From Hydractinia symbiolongicarpus (taxonomy: Eukaryota > Cnidaria > Hydrozoa > Anthoathecata > Hydractiniidae), in the NCBI RefSeq assembly GCF_029227915.1, contig NC_079875.1, positions 16,857,001 to 16,921,000 of the forward strand: a stretch of 64,000 nucleotides of DNA, read 5' to 3'. The notes under the pieces are model-generated. The model ran no database searches, was not told the origin of the DNA, and saw only the letters and a program-made list of their open reading frames with translations. This document shows, in pieces, positions 31,801 through 43,100 of this stretch (positions are counted from its first letter, which is position 1; every line of letters starts with the position of its first letter). The translations under genes and the position numbers were made by a program.

Positions 31801-33679
31801 AGGGGCAATGGGCGTGAAAAGGTGAAACAGATACTAGCTGCTTTTATTGATGTTGTAATGTATAATACACAGCTCGTGAGGTCTGTGCCTAAGGACTTTA
31901 TACATACATTAGACAGTTGGTGTTTCAAAACTTTAAGAGACGATAGGAAACAGCACAATTAAAACATATTAAAGAATTTTTGTTTGTTTTGAAGTCATTT
32001 TTATGTAAATCACAAAAACAGTTCACCCTCGTCCCCAGGGTGTTTTGTATTTTTGATATGAGAGAAGACGACGAAATCTCTCACATCAAGAAGGCAAAAA
32101 ACCCTGGCGACGAGGGTGATCAACAATTTTTTCGCTTACTAGTTTTAAAAATTACTTGCCTTTATAGACGAAATAAAAAAAAATTCCTGTGTTTGCTACT
32201 TCAAATTTTGTTTTACTGAAACAAAATTTGAGTCAATCGAAAGTCGACAGAGTTGTCTCTCTCTCGCGCGCGCGCTCCAGTTTGTATACACTCATTATCT
32301 AATCGAAATTACAGTTAAAGCATTTAAAGAACAAAAGGATCCTTACTAATTTTCTATACATAGCAATAATTTCCGGATATGTCTAATCAATTTTGAGTAG
32401 ATAAATATTAATGATCTTTAATACACGGCGGGAATCTTTTATACACGCAACAATAAACACTCTTGAGCTAACGTGCAATATCTTCATTGTTATTTTTGTA
32501 ACTAACGAGGTCATTTCAAGATGCTGGCAAGGTTACCATGAACTTGTTAATACTACAGGTTACATGGTGAGCATTGCGCATGCGCGGGAATGCTACGAAC
32601 GGATATGAAGTAACCAAAAAAGTTGAACACGCGTATGATAATGTAATTAATGGTACAAATCAAATTATGTCTAAAAATTGAAGAAAAATTTTATCAAAAC
32701 TTCGACCAGGTATTTTTTAAAGATGATGGCCTGTTTTATCAAAAAGTAAATACTCGAACAACATATATCGTACGAGAACATCAATGGTCGATTATTTTGT
32801 CATCATTAAGATTCATGACCTTATCCATGTGTCAATACCTGACGTTACAAATTGACATATCCTTCGTGTGTGTGTGTGTATGCAAAACATAAAGTTTTGT
32901 TTATGTAGACAATTTTGTTTATTTCACTGATTACGTCTGTTCGACCAATTCAAAACACGGAAATCATCAAATGCTCACGCGCATGTCGACTGTGATGCCT
33001 TCCCGAGATTGTAAACGCTGTGTTTTCTGATAACATAGCTTGTGGATCCTTAAGAATTAAAAATGGGAAAAAATGTTTGGACATTACCTAGACCCCGGGG
33101 TTTCTTCAAATATTGTCTGCAGAAAAAGAGATCTGGTGATATGTTTTGTACTCTTTTTAATTTTATATTTACATGGCTAACAGTCATAAATACATTTCTT
33201 GCCAGTACAGCCATCATGCTTACTCAGCAAATTTCATCCAATAACAGATTAACATTTATTTATCTCTGATAAGCTGGATGTTTATCTCAGTTCTTTCGCC
33301 TCCATATATCGCCTTGGTAACTTTATGAACGCGACAATGCACGATTAGTTACGAATGTATGCACACTGGCTAGTACTAACTTGAACGCCCAAAATGCATT
33401 TTTCAACGCCAAACGCCCGTACGAAAGACTGCACAAAAAGCAAAATTCAAACGTATTTTTTTTAAATATCAAAATCAAATGGATTTTTACAAATAATTCT
33501 TATTTTTACTTCTTCCTTTATAAACAGCGAATCATCCAAGTTTTTATTTTATGTTTTTCTCACCTTTAACTATAATAACATTTTGTTTTTAATATCCAAG
33601 AAAAAGTTGTGTGGTCACACCACCTCTAAAGTAAGTTCCTACCTGTTACTTTTACCGTTTTGGGTCTTCGTGTGTCCAT
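28887..33679 (-). CDS. Class I Rab11-FIP with inserted Sec5-like IPT domain, copy A
   Basis: Exons: 33679-33643, 31261-31223, 30894-30795, 30586-29667, 29390-29310, 28993-28887; 1284 nt, 427 aa. Residues 1-110 form a C2 domain (MDTRRPKTVKVT, YSSRNLKQKKGD, DPLAWVVFGFGKEK, KDKDDPLGQIIIPVNEIPSE, FLKWVPLG), which in class I FIPs binds phosphoinositides and phosphatidic acid. Residues 261-348 form an IPT/TIG domain (PPKVLNIIPKSGPVTGGT, CNCLSSLEYYTSSKIMC, STRSGGMSSSKVMFEF), close in style to the N-terminal IPT of exocyst Sec5/EXOC2. Residues 385-427 are a C-terminal helix with the Rab11-binding motif (ELREYIDKLVVYLMDKYPDAL; Y404-I405-D406). A SRRHSYAS site lies between C2 and IPT. Expected role: Rab11-GTP effector on recycling endosomes. 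Human class I FIPs lack an IPT domain. The gene is tail-to-tail with paralogue B. Confidence 0.87.
29194..29222. repeat. Foldback MITE left terminus only
   Basis: CAACCTCATCCCCAGGGCTT matches the family left end, but no matching right end follows. It lies in the last intron of Rab11-FIP copy A. A right end only (ACCTGGGAACGAG) is seen near 30769, in another intron of the same gene. Confidence 0.5.
31064..31154. repeat. Foldback MITE, diverged copy
   Basis: CAAGCCCTTTTCTCCAGGG at the left and CCCTGGAAACAAGGGTG at the right are imperfect inverted repeats, placed in intron 2 of Rab11-FIP copy A. Confidence 0.5.
31376..31493. repeat. Foldback MITE copy 4, in intron 1 of Rab11-FIP copy A
   Basis: Left CTCGTCCCCAGGATTTGTT and right CCCCCTGGGGACGAGGTTGG form inverted termini around about 80 bp. 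Confidence 0.8.
31525..31965. other. Two unrecognised coding-like stretches inside intron 1 of Rab11-FIP copy A
   Basis: Minus strand about 31680-31540 reads LGFSEVVLEKALKGEEM, then CKLIDMTRKFRKGICRVKK. Plus strand about 31820-31962 reads VKQILAAFIDVVMYNTQLV and PKDFIHTLDSWCFKTLRDD before a stop. Both have balanced, protein-like composition, but neither has a start, matching exon phases with copy A, or a family I recognise. They may be fragments of a nested gene or of a mobile element. Confidence 0.25.
32024..32118. repeat. Foldback MITE copy 5, best-preserved termini
   Basis: CACCCTCGTCCCCAGGGT at the left and ACCCTGGCGACGAGGGTG at the right are inverted repeats with one mismatch over 18 bp. 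The centre also folds: GATATGAGAGAAGACG and TCTCTCACATC pair in part. It lies in intron 1 of Rab11-FIP copy A. Confidence 0.88.
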
Positions 33680-36600
33680 TATTATTAATATAACATTCTA
33701 TCTTCTTGTACATTAATTTGTTTATATATAATCTTGTCTATTTTTTGTTTTATTTTTTGTTTTTAATCTAAAGTTGAATATAATAGACGAAGCAAACTTT
33801 GTATTAATGAAAATATATTTTCCAAATGTTATTATTCACAGCAACTTTATACGCTTAAAAGTTTATCAAGATTAAAACAATTCTTAAATTCTAAATACTT
33901 CTGAAGTTTTTTGTAATACTTTTCAAGTTCTTTCTTGCCAAAGCTATGTTAGCATATCTACAATATGACGTCATAATTACTCGTCAATTACACCAAGGTA
34001 TAATAATGTCGTCCATGATTAATCAAGTGTATCCTTCTCTCCTCCGTTTAAGTTTTTTTATATTTACATGCGAGAAAAAGTTTTATTATATTTTCTTTTC
34101 ATTTGCAAATTTTAAATTTTAAACATTCTTAATAGAACTTTATTCTAATCGTTTCAGCTGTCACTCTTCTCCACATTGTTTTTTAGGTTAAAGTTTAAAT
34201 TAAAAATTTATTATAAAAACATCGACGGTTAAGCGACGATGTTAAATTATAGATGTGCTAGCGGGAACGCAAATATATATCGAAGACACGAATACAAAAA
34301 TGCCGACGTCAGCAATTAAGCTATTTAAATTTCCTGAAAACATTTAGAACACGAAACTTTTATCTTTATATGGAAAAACACATTTTAGAAACCTCTTGGT
34401 TACAAAAGTGTATTGTATAAAATGTACTTTGTTAACACAATTTGACGTCATAATTAATTTAGCATTTGACGTCAGAGTTTACACGCATTGTTCTTTTGAT
34501 AAATTTTTGTTAACAGCTTGGTGTAATAGCTTTTGTATTCATGTCATATAAGGACTCCAACCTTTAGAGAGGTCTGGGAATAGGTTTGAATCATTTGATT
34601 TATTTTAATATAGTTTATATTCGTTATAATTTTCATGCACTTGCGCGAAAATTTGAAATTACGCGAAATTTTGCACAGAAATTAGGTGTAAAACTTTTTG
34701 AGCAAAAATATAATACTACAGTGTACATAAAAGAAACGCTACTTTACTTTGTCGAAAACCCAAAAAATCTACTGCTGTAATTTCGCTTTGTAAAAAAAAA
34801 AAATTTTATTTCAAGGTATTTAAGGGGTGACACACACAAATCGAAGTATGCGCGCTAAACGTCAATCTGACGTTAGGGTGTTAAATCCTTTGACGAATAA
34901 ATATTTCGCACCATGGCTAAACAGCGATTTTTTGAGAATAGAAGAGCTGTTTTATATTCTTCACAGAATCGTTTGCTTGTCCGAGTTTGTCTGATTTCAG
35001 GTTTTGTGGATGAAAATTTTCTTCTTTTTGATCTTCGAAAGCAATGGTGAAAAAATTTAACAGCGGTAAGGACGTTTAGTGTACACATCCTGATTTGCGA
35101 GTCAACCTAAGTTAGAGAGAGAAATAAACAAATGCAAGTGAGATAAACTTGGAGAAATAATTTTTGTGGAAACTTATTCAGGTTGTCCACCCAGTGTTGT
35201 CAACCAATGTTCTGACATCTTCCTTAAATTTTCAGCTACTTCAAGCCGGTACAGATATCTATATTATAAAACCCGTATACGTCTGTCCGTCACGCAAAAT
35301 GGTAGCTTAGCTGCGCAGGTAGCGAGACGCACACAATGCGGTATAGAAAGGACGGGCGAACCCGTGGATTTTTCCACGGGCTAACGACTAGTTCTATAAA
35401 AGCTTGGATAGGTCTAAAAATGTAAATTTAGTGGAAATCATATTAAAAATCTACGAAACATTAATGCTAATTCTGTAACAAAATATCTGAATATCAACCA
35501 GGGTAGTCACAGTTTTAAAATTTAGAATTTCAGAAGAATTTAGAAAGTTTAAGGGTGAAAATTCCTATATTTAAAGATTTTCCCGAAATTTTTGGGAAAA
35601 TAGAAACTTCTACTAACAAATTATCCATTTACTAACCAACTCTGTTGCAAGTTAATCACCATGCTCCATTTGTTATCACCATGATGTTTGTAAGAGAAAT
35701 TTACTATTGGGGCTCTGATTATTTGGGAGATTTAAGTATGGTCATGCTACCGATCCTCGTTGAAATTGACAATTTTAACCAAAAATTCTCTAAAATGCTG
35801 ATGTTTCAGGCTTTTTTTGACATTCCTGACAAAGTGGGCACCCTGTAATATTTGCAAACAAACGCTTTACATTTTTTCGTAAACATTCACTTTCGTTAAA
35901 AAAATCATAAAAACACTTGCACAAAAACTGTTGCACAAGAATTGCTGGCTATAATGAAAACCGACCTTTCTGCATACACACTACGAAAACGCGGTTGGCA
36001 TCTACAACCCTAGAGATATTATTGATAATGTTGACGCGACACATAACAATTTTTTCTGCTTAAAATCCAAAATCCAGAACCCACAACATTAGAAAAAGAG
36101 GGGGTGAAAAGATCACATTTAGGAATTTTTCTACTAACGATAAAACACATCATATTTTCATGTACTGTAAGACATTATTCACTATACAATCTAGGGGTTC
36201 CATAGGGTGGTTATAAAAGTCCCTGTACTTAGTAACTAACTGTAATTTAAATAATGCATAAATATATTTTTTAAAAATATGTTTGGAAAATTTAAAAAAA
36301 GAGATCAAAGTTGATGGAAAATAGTGCATTAAGCTGGATTTCTACCAAATTGTATAAGTGAGACAAATGTAAGCAGAGGGGATTTGACTGGCAAAGGCAA
36401 ATATGAATTGTTGTTCTACGTACGCCTATACTAACTTTCAATGTTACGAGATGAATTCCCTCTCGTGCAGACGTAAATAGATCAAACAATAAACGCCTTA
36501 GAATTTGATTTACTCCTTTGCAAAGCATGCAATATATAAATAAAAATTAAGTAGAAAACAAGAGTAAAAAAAGTAGGAAAGAATATACTACATAATATTT

Positions 36601-37136
36601 TACATTTTGAAAGAAAGAAAAAATTAGGATTAGAAATTTCCAAGATAATAAGATATCTCACTTGCAGAACAAAATGCTAACGTAACTTGTACTCAAAAAC
36701 ACGATAGCATCGTGAGGAAAAACAGCTTTGTTACACTATCTGATAGATTTTAAGGGAACTAGACTTTTCTTCAGTTTTTTAAATTTTTAAAATTCGCAAA
36801 AATTATTCAAATAGAAGACACAAGTCGAAAATTAATTTCTAAACAATTCACAGGAACCCGGCCGAACATTTGTTCATGAGAGAATTTTTGTCCCTCGGTT
36901 ATTTAATTCTATCTGTCGAACTTTAATTACAGGCCTATCCATGTTGAAGACTGGTAACTAATTGAAAATTCAACTACATCTCGAGAGATATCCACTACAA
37001 AGTGCACAGTACACTCTTCCACGCCTGTTTCAAACTGAAACGTAAAATCAGTCATGCGCGATTAATGTGAGACTTTACAGATTTTGAAAGTTCACGTGAT
37101 CTTTTAATATAACCTCATCCTACGTCATTAGTGACG
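33680..37136. other. Intergenic region between Rab11-FIP copy A and APBA
   Basis: No supported gene. It should hold the promoter of copy A (minus strand, upstream of 33679) and the 3' UTR of APBA (below 37137). It contains several TGACGTCA CRE-like palindromes (about 33965, 34442, 34469 and 37130) and a complete miniature Helitron. A minus-strand open frame at 35088-34873 is basic and Ser-rich but unrecognised. Confidence 0.45.
35258..35391 (+). mobile_element. Complete miniature non-autonomous Helitron, 134 bp
   Basis: It starts TCTATATTATAAAACCCGTA after a host A. It ends with the hairpin CCCGTGGA-TTTT-TCCACGGG, then CTAACGA and CTAG, before a host T. A 5' TC, a GC-rich hairpin close to the end, a CTRR terminus and insertion between A and T are the diagnostic Helitron features, and there is no terminal inverted repeat. 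There is no Rep/helicase frame, so it depends on a helper. The degenerate end at 28546 is the same family. Confidence 0.85.
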
Positions 37137-40100
37137 TCATACGTGTTGTGGTTGATCGTCTCCTACCATTAACCGATACATCGCAACTGGCATCGTTTTC
37201 ATGCTGATCTAAAATACAAAGAAAGAAAGAATGAAACAATTCACTGCAGCCTAATCTGTGACCATGTGGTGAAGAAAAGGTCTACAACTATACAGCACTT
37301 TCTAAACATTCAAATATCACTTCAGTTTTCCGCCAGAATTGATAAAAAGAAAGTTTTATGCACAGCTTAAAAAAAGTAAACCTTCTAACATAGTGCACGT
37401 CTTAGACTTAGATCGAAATATCAGCATGGTTCTCTGCTCATACAGGTAACTGCATCGGCTGTATATACGAGCATCTTCAATGCACAAAATTGATTGGCTA
37501 ACAAAGCAAAACTCACCGAACCAATAGTATTTGCTAAAATATCCACAATGTGTTGATGAGATTTCGCCACCACGCTGTCACCGTTTATTTCGATGATACG
37601 ATGACCAACGCGCACTCCACCCCTTTCAGCAATTCCCCCACGCAACAAACTGCAAATCTGTAAGATGGTCACAAATATTACTGTAGAAATATTAGTTGTG
37701 TGAGAACTCCAGTACATTATTCCCAGAGGTTTCTGGGGTTAATTTCAACAATATGCCCATGGTGATACCCCATCCTTGAGGTGTTCAAAATTCTACTCTC
37801 CCACCACTAATAAACAATACATGCAACGACTTCAAAAATCATAAATTCCCGTAAAAAAAAATAAAAACAAAACCTGGTTTTTGAAGGTTTTCTATAATCA
37901 ATTCCCTCAGAATCCCTTAGTTTTCCGAGTCCCCTGAATAGTCGACCTTTTGATTGAGAGAAGAGAGAATCCTACTAGCTAAAAAGAGATTTCAAATATG
38001 GCGAACTATTTTAAACCTTTACTGCATCCTTCAGTGTTAACCAACATGATGTCGAGAATACATCATTGTTTTTGTAACACAAGTGATAGCGAAATAAGTA
38101 AATAACACACCCTTCTAAAAAAGGACCTAATTCGCGAAAACATCTATCACTACTTACGGTGCCATTTTGAACACTAAATCCTAACTGGTATTTTACATCC
38201 GGTCTAGAGACAACAACATCAACAACTGGAGGACACGATACGACACGCAGTACTACTCGATTACTTGAACGCGTATTCTGAAAAATAACGATAAAGTTCA
38301 CTTAAAAATAGCGCATTTTTTTCGAGACTGTCATTTTTGGGTTCACATATCTATGTTTGGTCAAATTTTTAGATCATATCAAATCAAAAAAAAATTAGGG
38401 CGAGGTTCTAGGTAAAGCATGGCTAAAAAAGGTTCTGCATCAATTAGAATTTAAAAACTCACTCTTAAAATAGTGTTACACTCCGAGAGCGGCAATCCTA
38501 CTAAACTAGCACCATTACATGACAATATATGATCTCCCACTAGCAACTGTTGACATCTTGCTGCTGCGGAATAGTTTGCGAGATGAGCCACAAACACTGT
38601 GGGTAACATTGACCCCCATCCAGATTCTAATAACATGATACCTAAGTAATCACCACGTTTCTTCACCACAACAACCTAGAAAAAATCCAATGAGCAGTGA
38701 GACTAAATTGACTTTTATATTCAATGAATTGGTCAACTATACGAAATTTTAATGGGTAGGCTAATGTTTCACGGGCAGATAAAGTTGCTCAAAACTGCCA
38801 CTAAATTTTGTTCAAAGTTATTTGATAACAGTTAGCTGAAGTATAAACTGATTTGCGCTGATTTTTTTCTTCAAAAAAGTATTAAAAAACTGGTCATTTC
38901 ACCTAGAATTTTGGGTAAGAAACTTACGCTTAAGAAAATGAATCTTCGTTTAATTCATATAAGAACATTTTCTGATTTTTTCCTTCAGTTAGCTATGACA
39001 AAGTTGGTTTTATAATGCTTGTAAATTGACGGTTTCGCCATTCAACAGACAAAATACTTAAATTCATCGTCATAAAAAACCATTCTTTCACTTACATCTC
39101 TAGCATTTGATTTGTCTGTCAATTGATCCAGATCGGCACCTACAAGCTTTTGTGATTCCAGTACATGACAATACTCTGCCTCCTCGACATGCTCGTGAGC
39201 GATACCGTTGGTTTGTAAGAACTGCCTGTAAGCGACGTTGAACGCTTGACCAATGGCTTTAGCGATCTTGGAAGCCTATAATGAAGATAAAAGTTGGTAT
39301 ATTAAGTCTGCAAGCCCTCCAGGGTGCAATGACATTAAGTTGTAAAAACTAGGAATTTTTTTTCTCTTCATCTGATACTCGATGCAAAAACAGCCTGGGA
39401 TAAAAGTTGCTTACCTCAATTTCACATTCAAACACGTGACAAATATTTTTGGAAGTTTTGTTTTCTCGATCGCCCACAATCGAGCCAAGAGAAATGGGTT
39501 TGCCTTGTTCAATCGAAAAATCAGTACTATGATCACTAGTTAATCTTCGGGCCATCAGGACTAAAATTTTTCCCATATCGCATATAAAACAAACTGTTCG
39601 CAAGGCATGGTCCATCATCACATCTTCAAACTAAGAAAAATAAGATAAATAATGTAGTAAACAAACAAACAAACAAACAAACCACAAAAACTAAATTGTT
39701 TATCTGTCAGACAGTCTTCATAAAGTCAAAACTTACCATAACATTTCCTGATATTTGACTGATTTTCCTGATGAAAATCAAAAAAATTCCCCGTTTTGGA
39801 AACACTTTCTTCAATTTTGAGGAAAATTTTTTTATTGTCTTTAATGTTTACAATATCATGTCAAAAAGCAAGAATAAACTTTTTTTTCTTAATTTTAATA
39901 TTAGGTTATTTTCTCATATTCTTTCATTCATGCGAATGCACTCACGCGAATAAAAGCTTTTGTGCCAAAAAAAAGATCTTCCTTGTCTTTTATCAAAATT
40001 TACCCGATTCTTCTTAAATTTATATTTTCTGTGATATAAAAAAGTATTTTGAGCATACTTTTGTATCTTTGTTGATAATTTTTATTCTTTCAAGAGAGAT

Positions 40101-43100
40101 GACCATGTTGACATTTGTGCTGACGTCATCCTCATCCTCGTCATCACCTTGTCCCTATAATGATAACAAAAAGAAATATTTAAAAACAATTCGTACATGT
40201 AGTGTAAAGCGACAAGTCTGGCTGTCGCCCATGTTTAAATAAAAGCCCAGAAACTCCCAAAAACCAATTTTATTTTGAAAAACAAATTAGTATTCTACAG
40301 AAACGCCCCTTCTAAATGAACGCCCAGGGTAATATGCGGATGCTAAAAAAACGCCCAGGCAGCACTTAAGCGAATTGTAAAATTTAATTAAAACTGGGAG
40401 TTAATATTTTAAATAAAGCTAATTACTATTTATTTTTAATCAATTATTCTTTACTTTATTTTTAGGGACATAAAAGGGACATAAAAATACCCTTTAAAAA
40501 CAATAACGGTGACGACATTAGCTAAAATAGTTTGTAGCAAACGTATAAATCGAAACATTTTGTTCACCCTTGCGTTTAAATTAAAAACAAAATCACGTGT
40601 GTACCTTGATCCTGTTATATGCCTCTTGAGCTTGTTGCATACGTGTTTCCTTGGTAACTGGATGCTGTGTGATTATCTGAGATGAGCCCAAGTACTGATA
40701 AAAAGAAAAAAACTTAAGTTTCCTGCTATTATTAGGATATGCGATGGAGTTACACTTTAGTTTAGGTGTCACCCCCTCCAAGGCCTTTCCCAAGTATGTC
40801 ACACAACTTCCCAGATTTGTTCCGGTTGGTTATGACATGATTAATTCGGTAGTTTGTTAGAAATCAAATTGTCGGGATTAACACATCTGCCGGAAACGGT
40901 ACGGAAAGATAGTCAAATGTCTTAAAGTAATCTTGACATAGTTTAGTCGGCGCGTTACCATTCAAACCTAACTTATTTCAAAAAAGGTCTACATGACACA
41001 TCTTCGATGCAAAAGTAAGTGAATATTTTTAAAAAATAGCGCTAAAGCACCGGGCAGTAAAGGGTGGACTGGATAAACATCTTACCTTCAGTTGATACTT
41101 TGCTCCTTCAGTGAGTTCTTCTAAAGTGTGAGGACCTTCAATACCTAAAAATTAGGCTTTAGCTTAGGATATGGACTTTATTTCACACTCAAATAGCCGA
41201 TAACTGCGTTCTATACATCAAAATTTTTTAAATTTCCAACATTTGAAAATTTACTAATTAGCCTGGATGATTTTTTTTTACGAGTTTTTCAGAAAAATTA
41301 GAGAGCCTGACCCCTAATTAATACCCAAAAATTGTTTTTAACTCGATATTTTGTGATTTGGGTTAAAAGGGTCTACATTTTTCTGCCTTAGACTTTTCTT
41401 TTTAAAAATCGTAGTCCTAATAATAAAAAAAAAATTGGGGACAAAGCATGCCATAGAATGTGGAGTATTTTACAGAACACAAAATTGACTTACTTGGCAG
41501 GGTGTCTTGCTTCACGTCGTCAGGGTCCTGTAATATCAAACGATAGCCGGTCATATTGACGAAGTAATATAACTGTTAATTCACATCTGTCAATCAATAT
41601 AATAATACTTCATTTAACAGCATCATCTCCTCGTGTTACATAGTCTTATCACCATTATTAAAACACTATTTTTAAAAATCTAACACTTTCCCAATATATT
41701 GGTCCCTCAACAAAGTTAGATAAAAGTTTTTTGAGGGACTAATATTGGGAAAAGTCTAAATCACCACCAATGAATTTACAAGTTGGACACGATGTTACCA
41801 TCACAGTAAAAATAAAGTAAAAAATGATCATGAATTGGTAAACTAGCAATTTTTAAAAAAAATTCCCAAAAATATAAAATTCGAAAGAGTAGTAACAGAA
41901 ACAATGTTATGTTATGTTAACAAAATTAAAAAGTGGAACTATGGTGAATAAAAAGAATAAAAAAAATTGGACATAACAGATGTAAATGTCTTCGCTTTAG
42001 ACAAGTTGGTCATTAGTCTGTACTTAAATAGATACTTCGAATGGAATATTTTCTGCAATGTGTGAATCTTTTCGTGGAATATAAAAAAAGTGGTGTTTGC
42101 AAAATAATAATAGAAAAAATAAAAAAATAAAAATAAATTGAATTTATTTGTACAAACAAAATGCTCTCTTTTATTCTTCTCTTATATATTTATCACATTG
42201 TAAAGATTATATCAACTTAACCACTCTGCAGGAGTGCATTTTACTCCCACAAACAATCCAAGCAACTCTATATAGTAAAAAACTCTCCCCCGCAGTTAGC
42301 ATGTTCTTTGCATTACATGTAACGTCAAACAATTCCATATGTTTTTTAAATTTATTTGAAGAGGATCATAAAAATAGAAGAAATATTAAAAAATATATTG
42401 AAAGTACTAGCGAAACACTTTTTGTCAACAGTTTTAGAGTTATGTACTTCTCTTCCGCAATGCTCTTGATAATGATACCAACAAAACAAGACAAGTAAAG
42501 GCCACGCATATTAACAAAGAAACTGTCGTGAAAACAAAAGCACTTCTGAAAACATTCTTCTCTTTCCAGCCTACTCTATTTAATCTTTCTATTACAGCTT
42601 TTAGTTAATTCTTCTCCCTAATTGAAAAATCTTCATTTTTATAATTATGAACATAAGGTAACAATAAAAACGTCTCCTTGGCTGATTGCATCTCGTTACC
42701 TTTGTAAACAAACAGTTTGCTCACTTGACCAATATTTTTTTTCAGATGAACAACCATAAAAATAAATTACAATAAGGCATTCATATTTAGGGTAAAAGAT
42801 GCATTATGGAAGTATACTATTTTGTTGTCCATTTTTGAGAACTAAATTTATTTCCAATTGTTAAACGTCAAGTCGAAATCCCTAGAAATTGGACAAGAGA
42901 AAGAGCCTTAAGGAACAAGAATCTCAAAAAACCTTAAGTTTACGCAAGTGGAAGTCTGGTTTGAATTAGCAACAGACAGATCAAATAAAATATCAACAAA
43001 TATATTAATTATCTAAATTAAATCATTAACTTAATCTGAAGTTTCAGCAGTTTTAGATTTTATAAACCATATTCTATATTGAAGCGTGTATACGTTAAGG

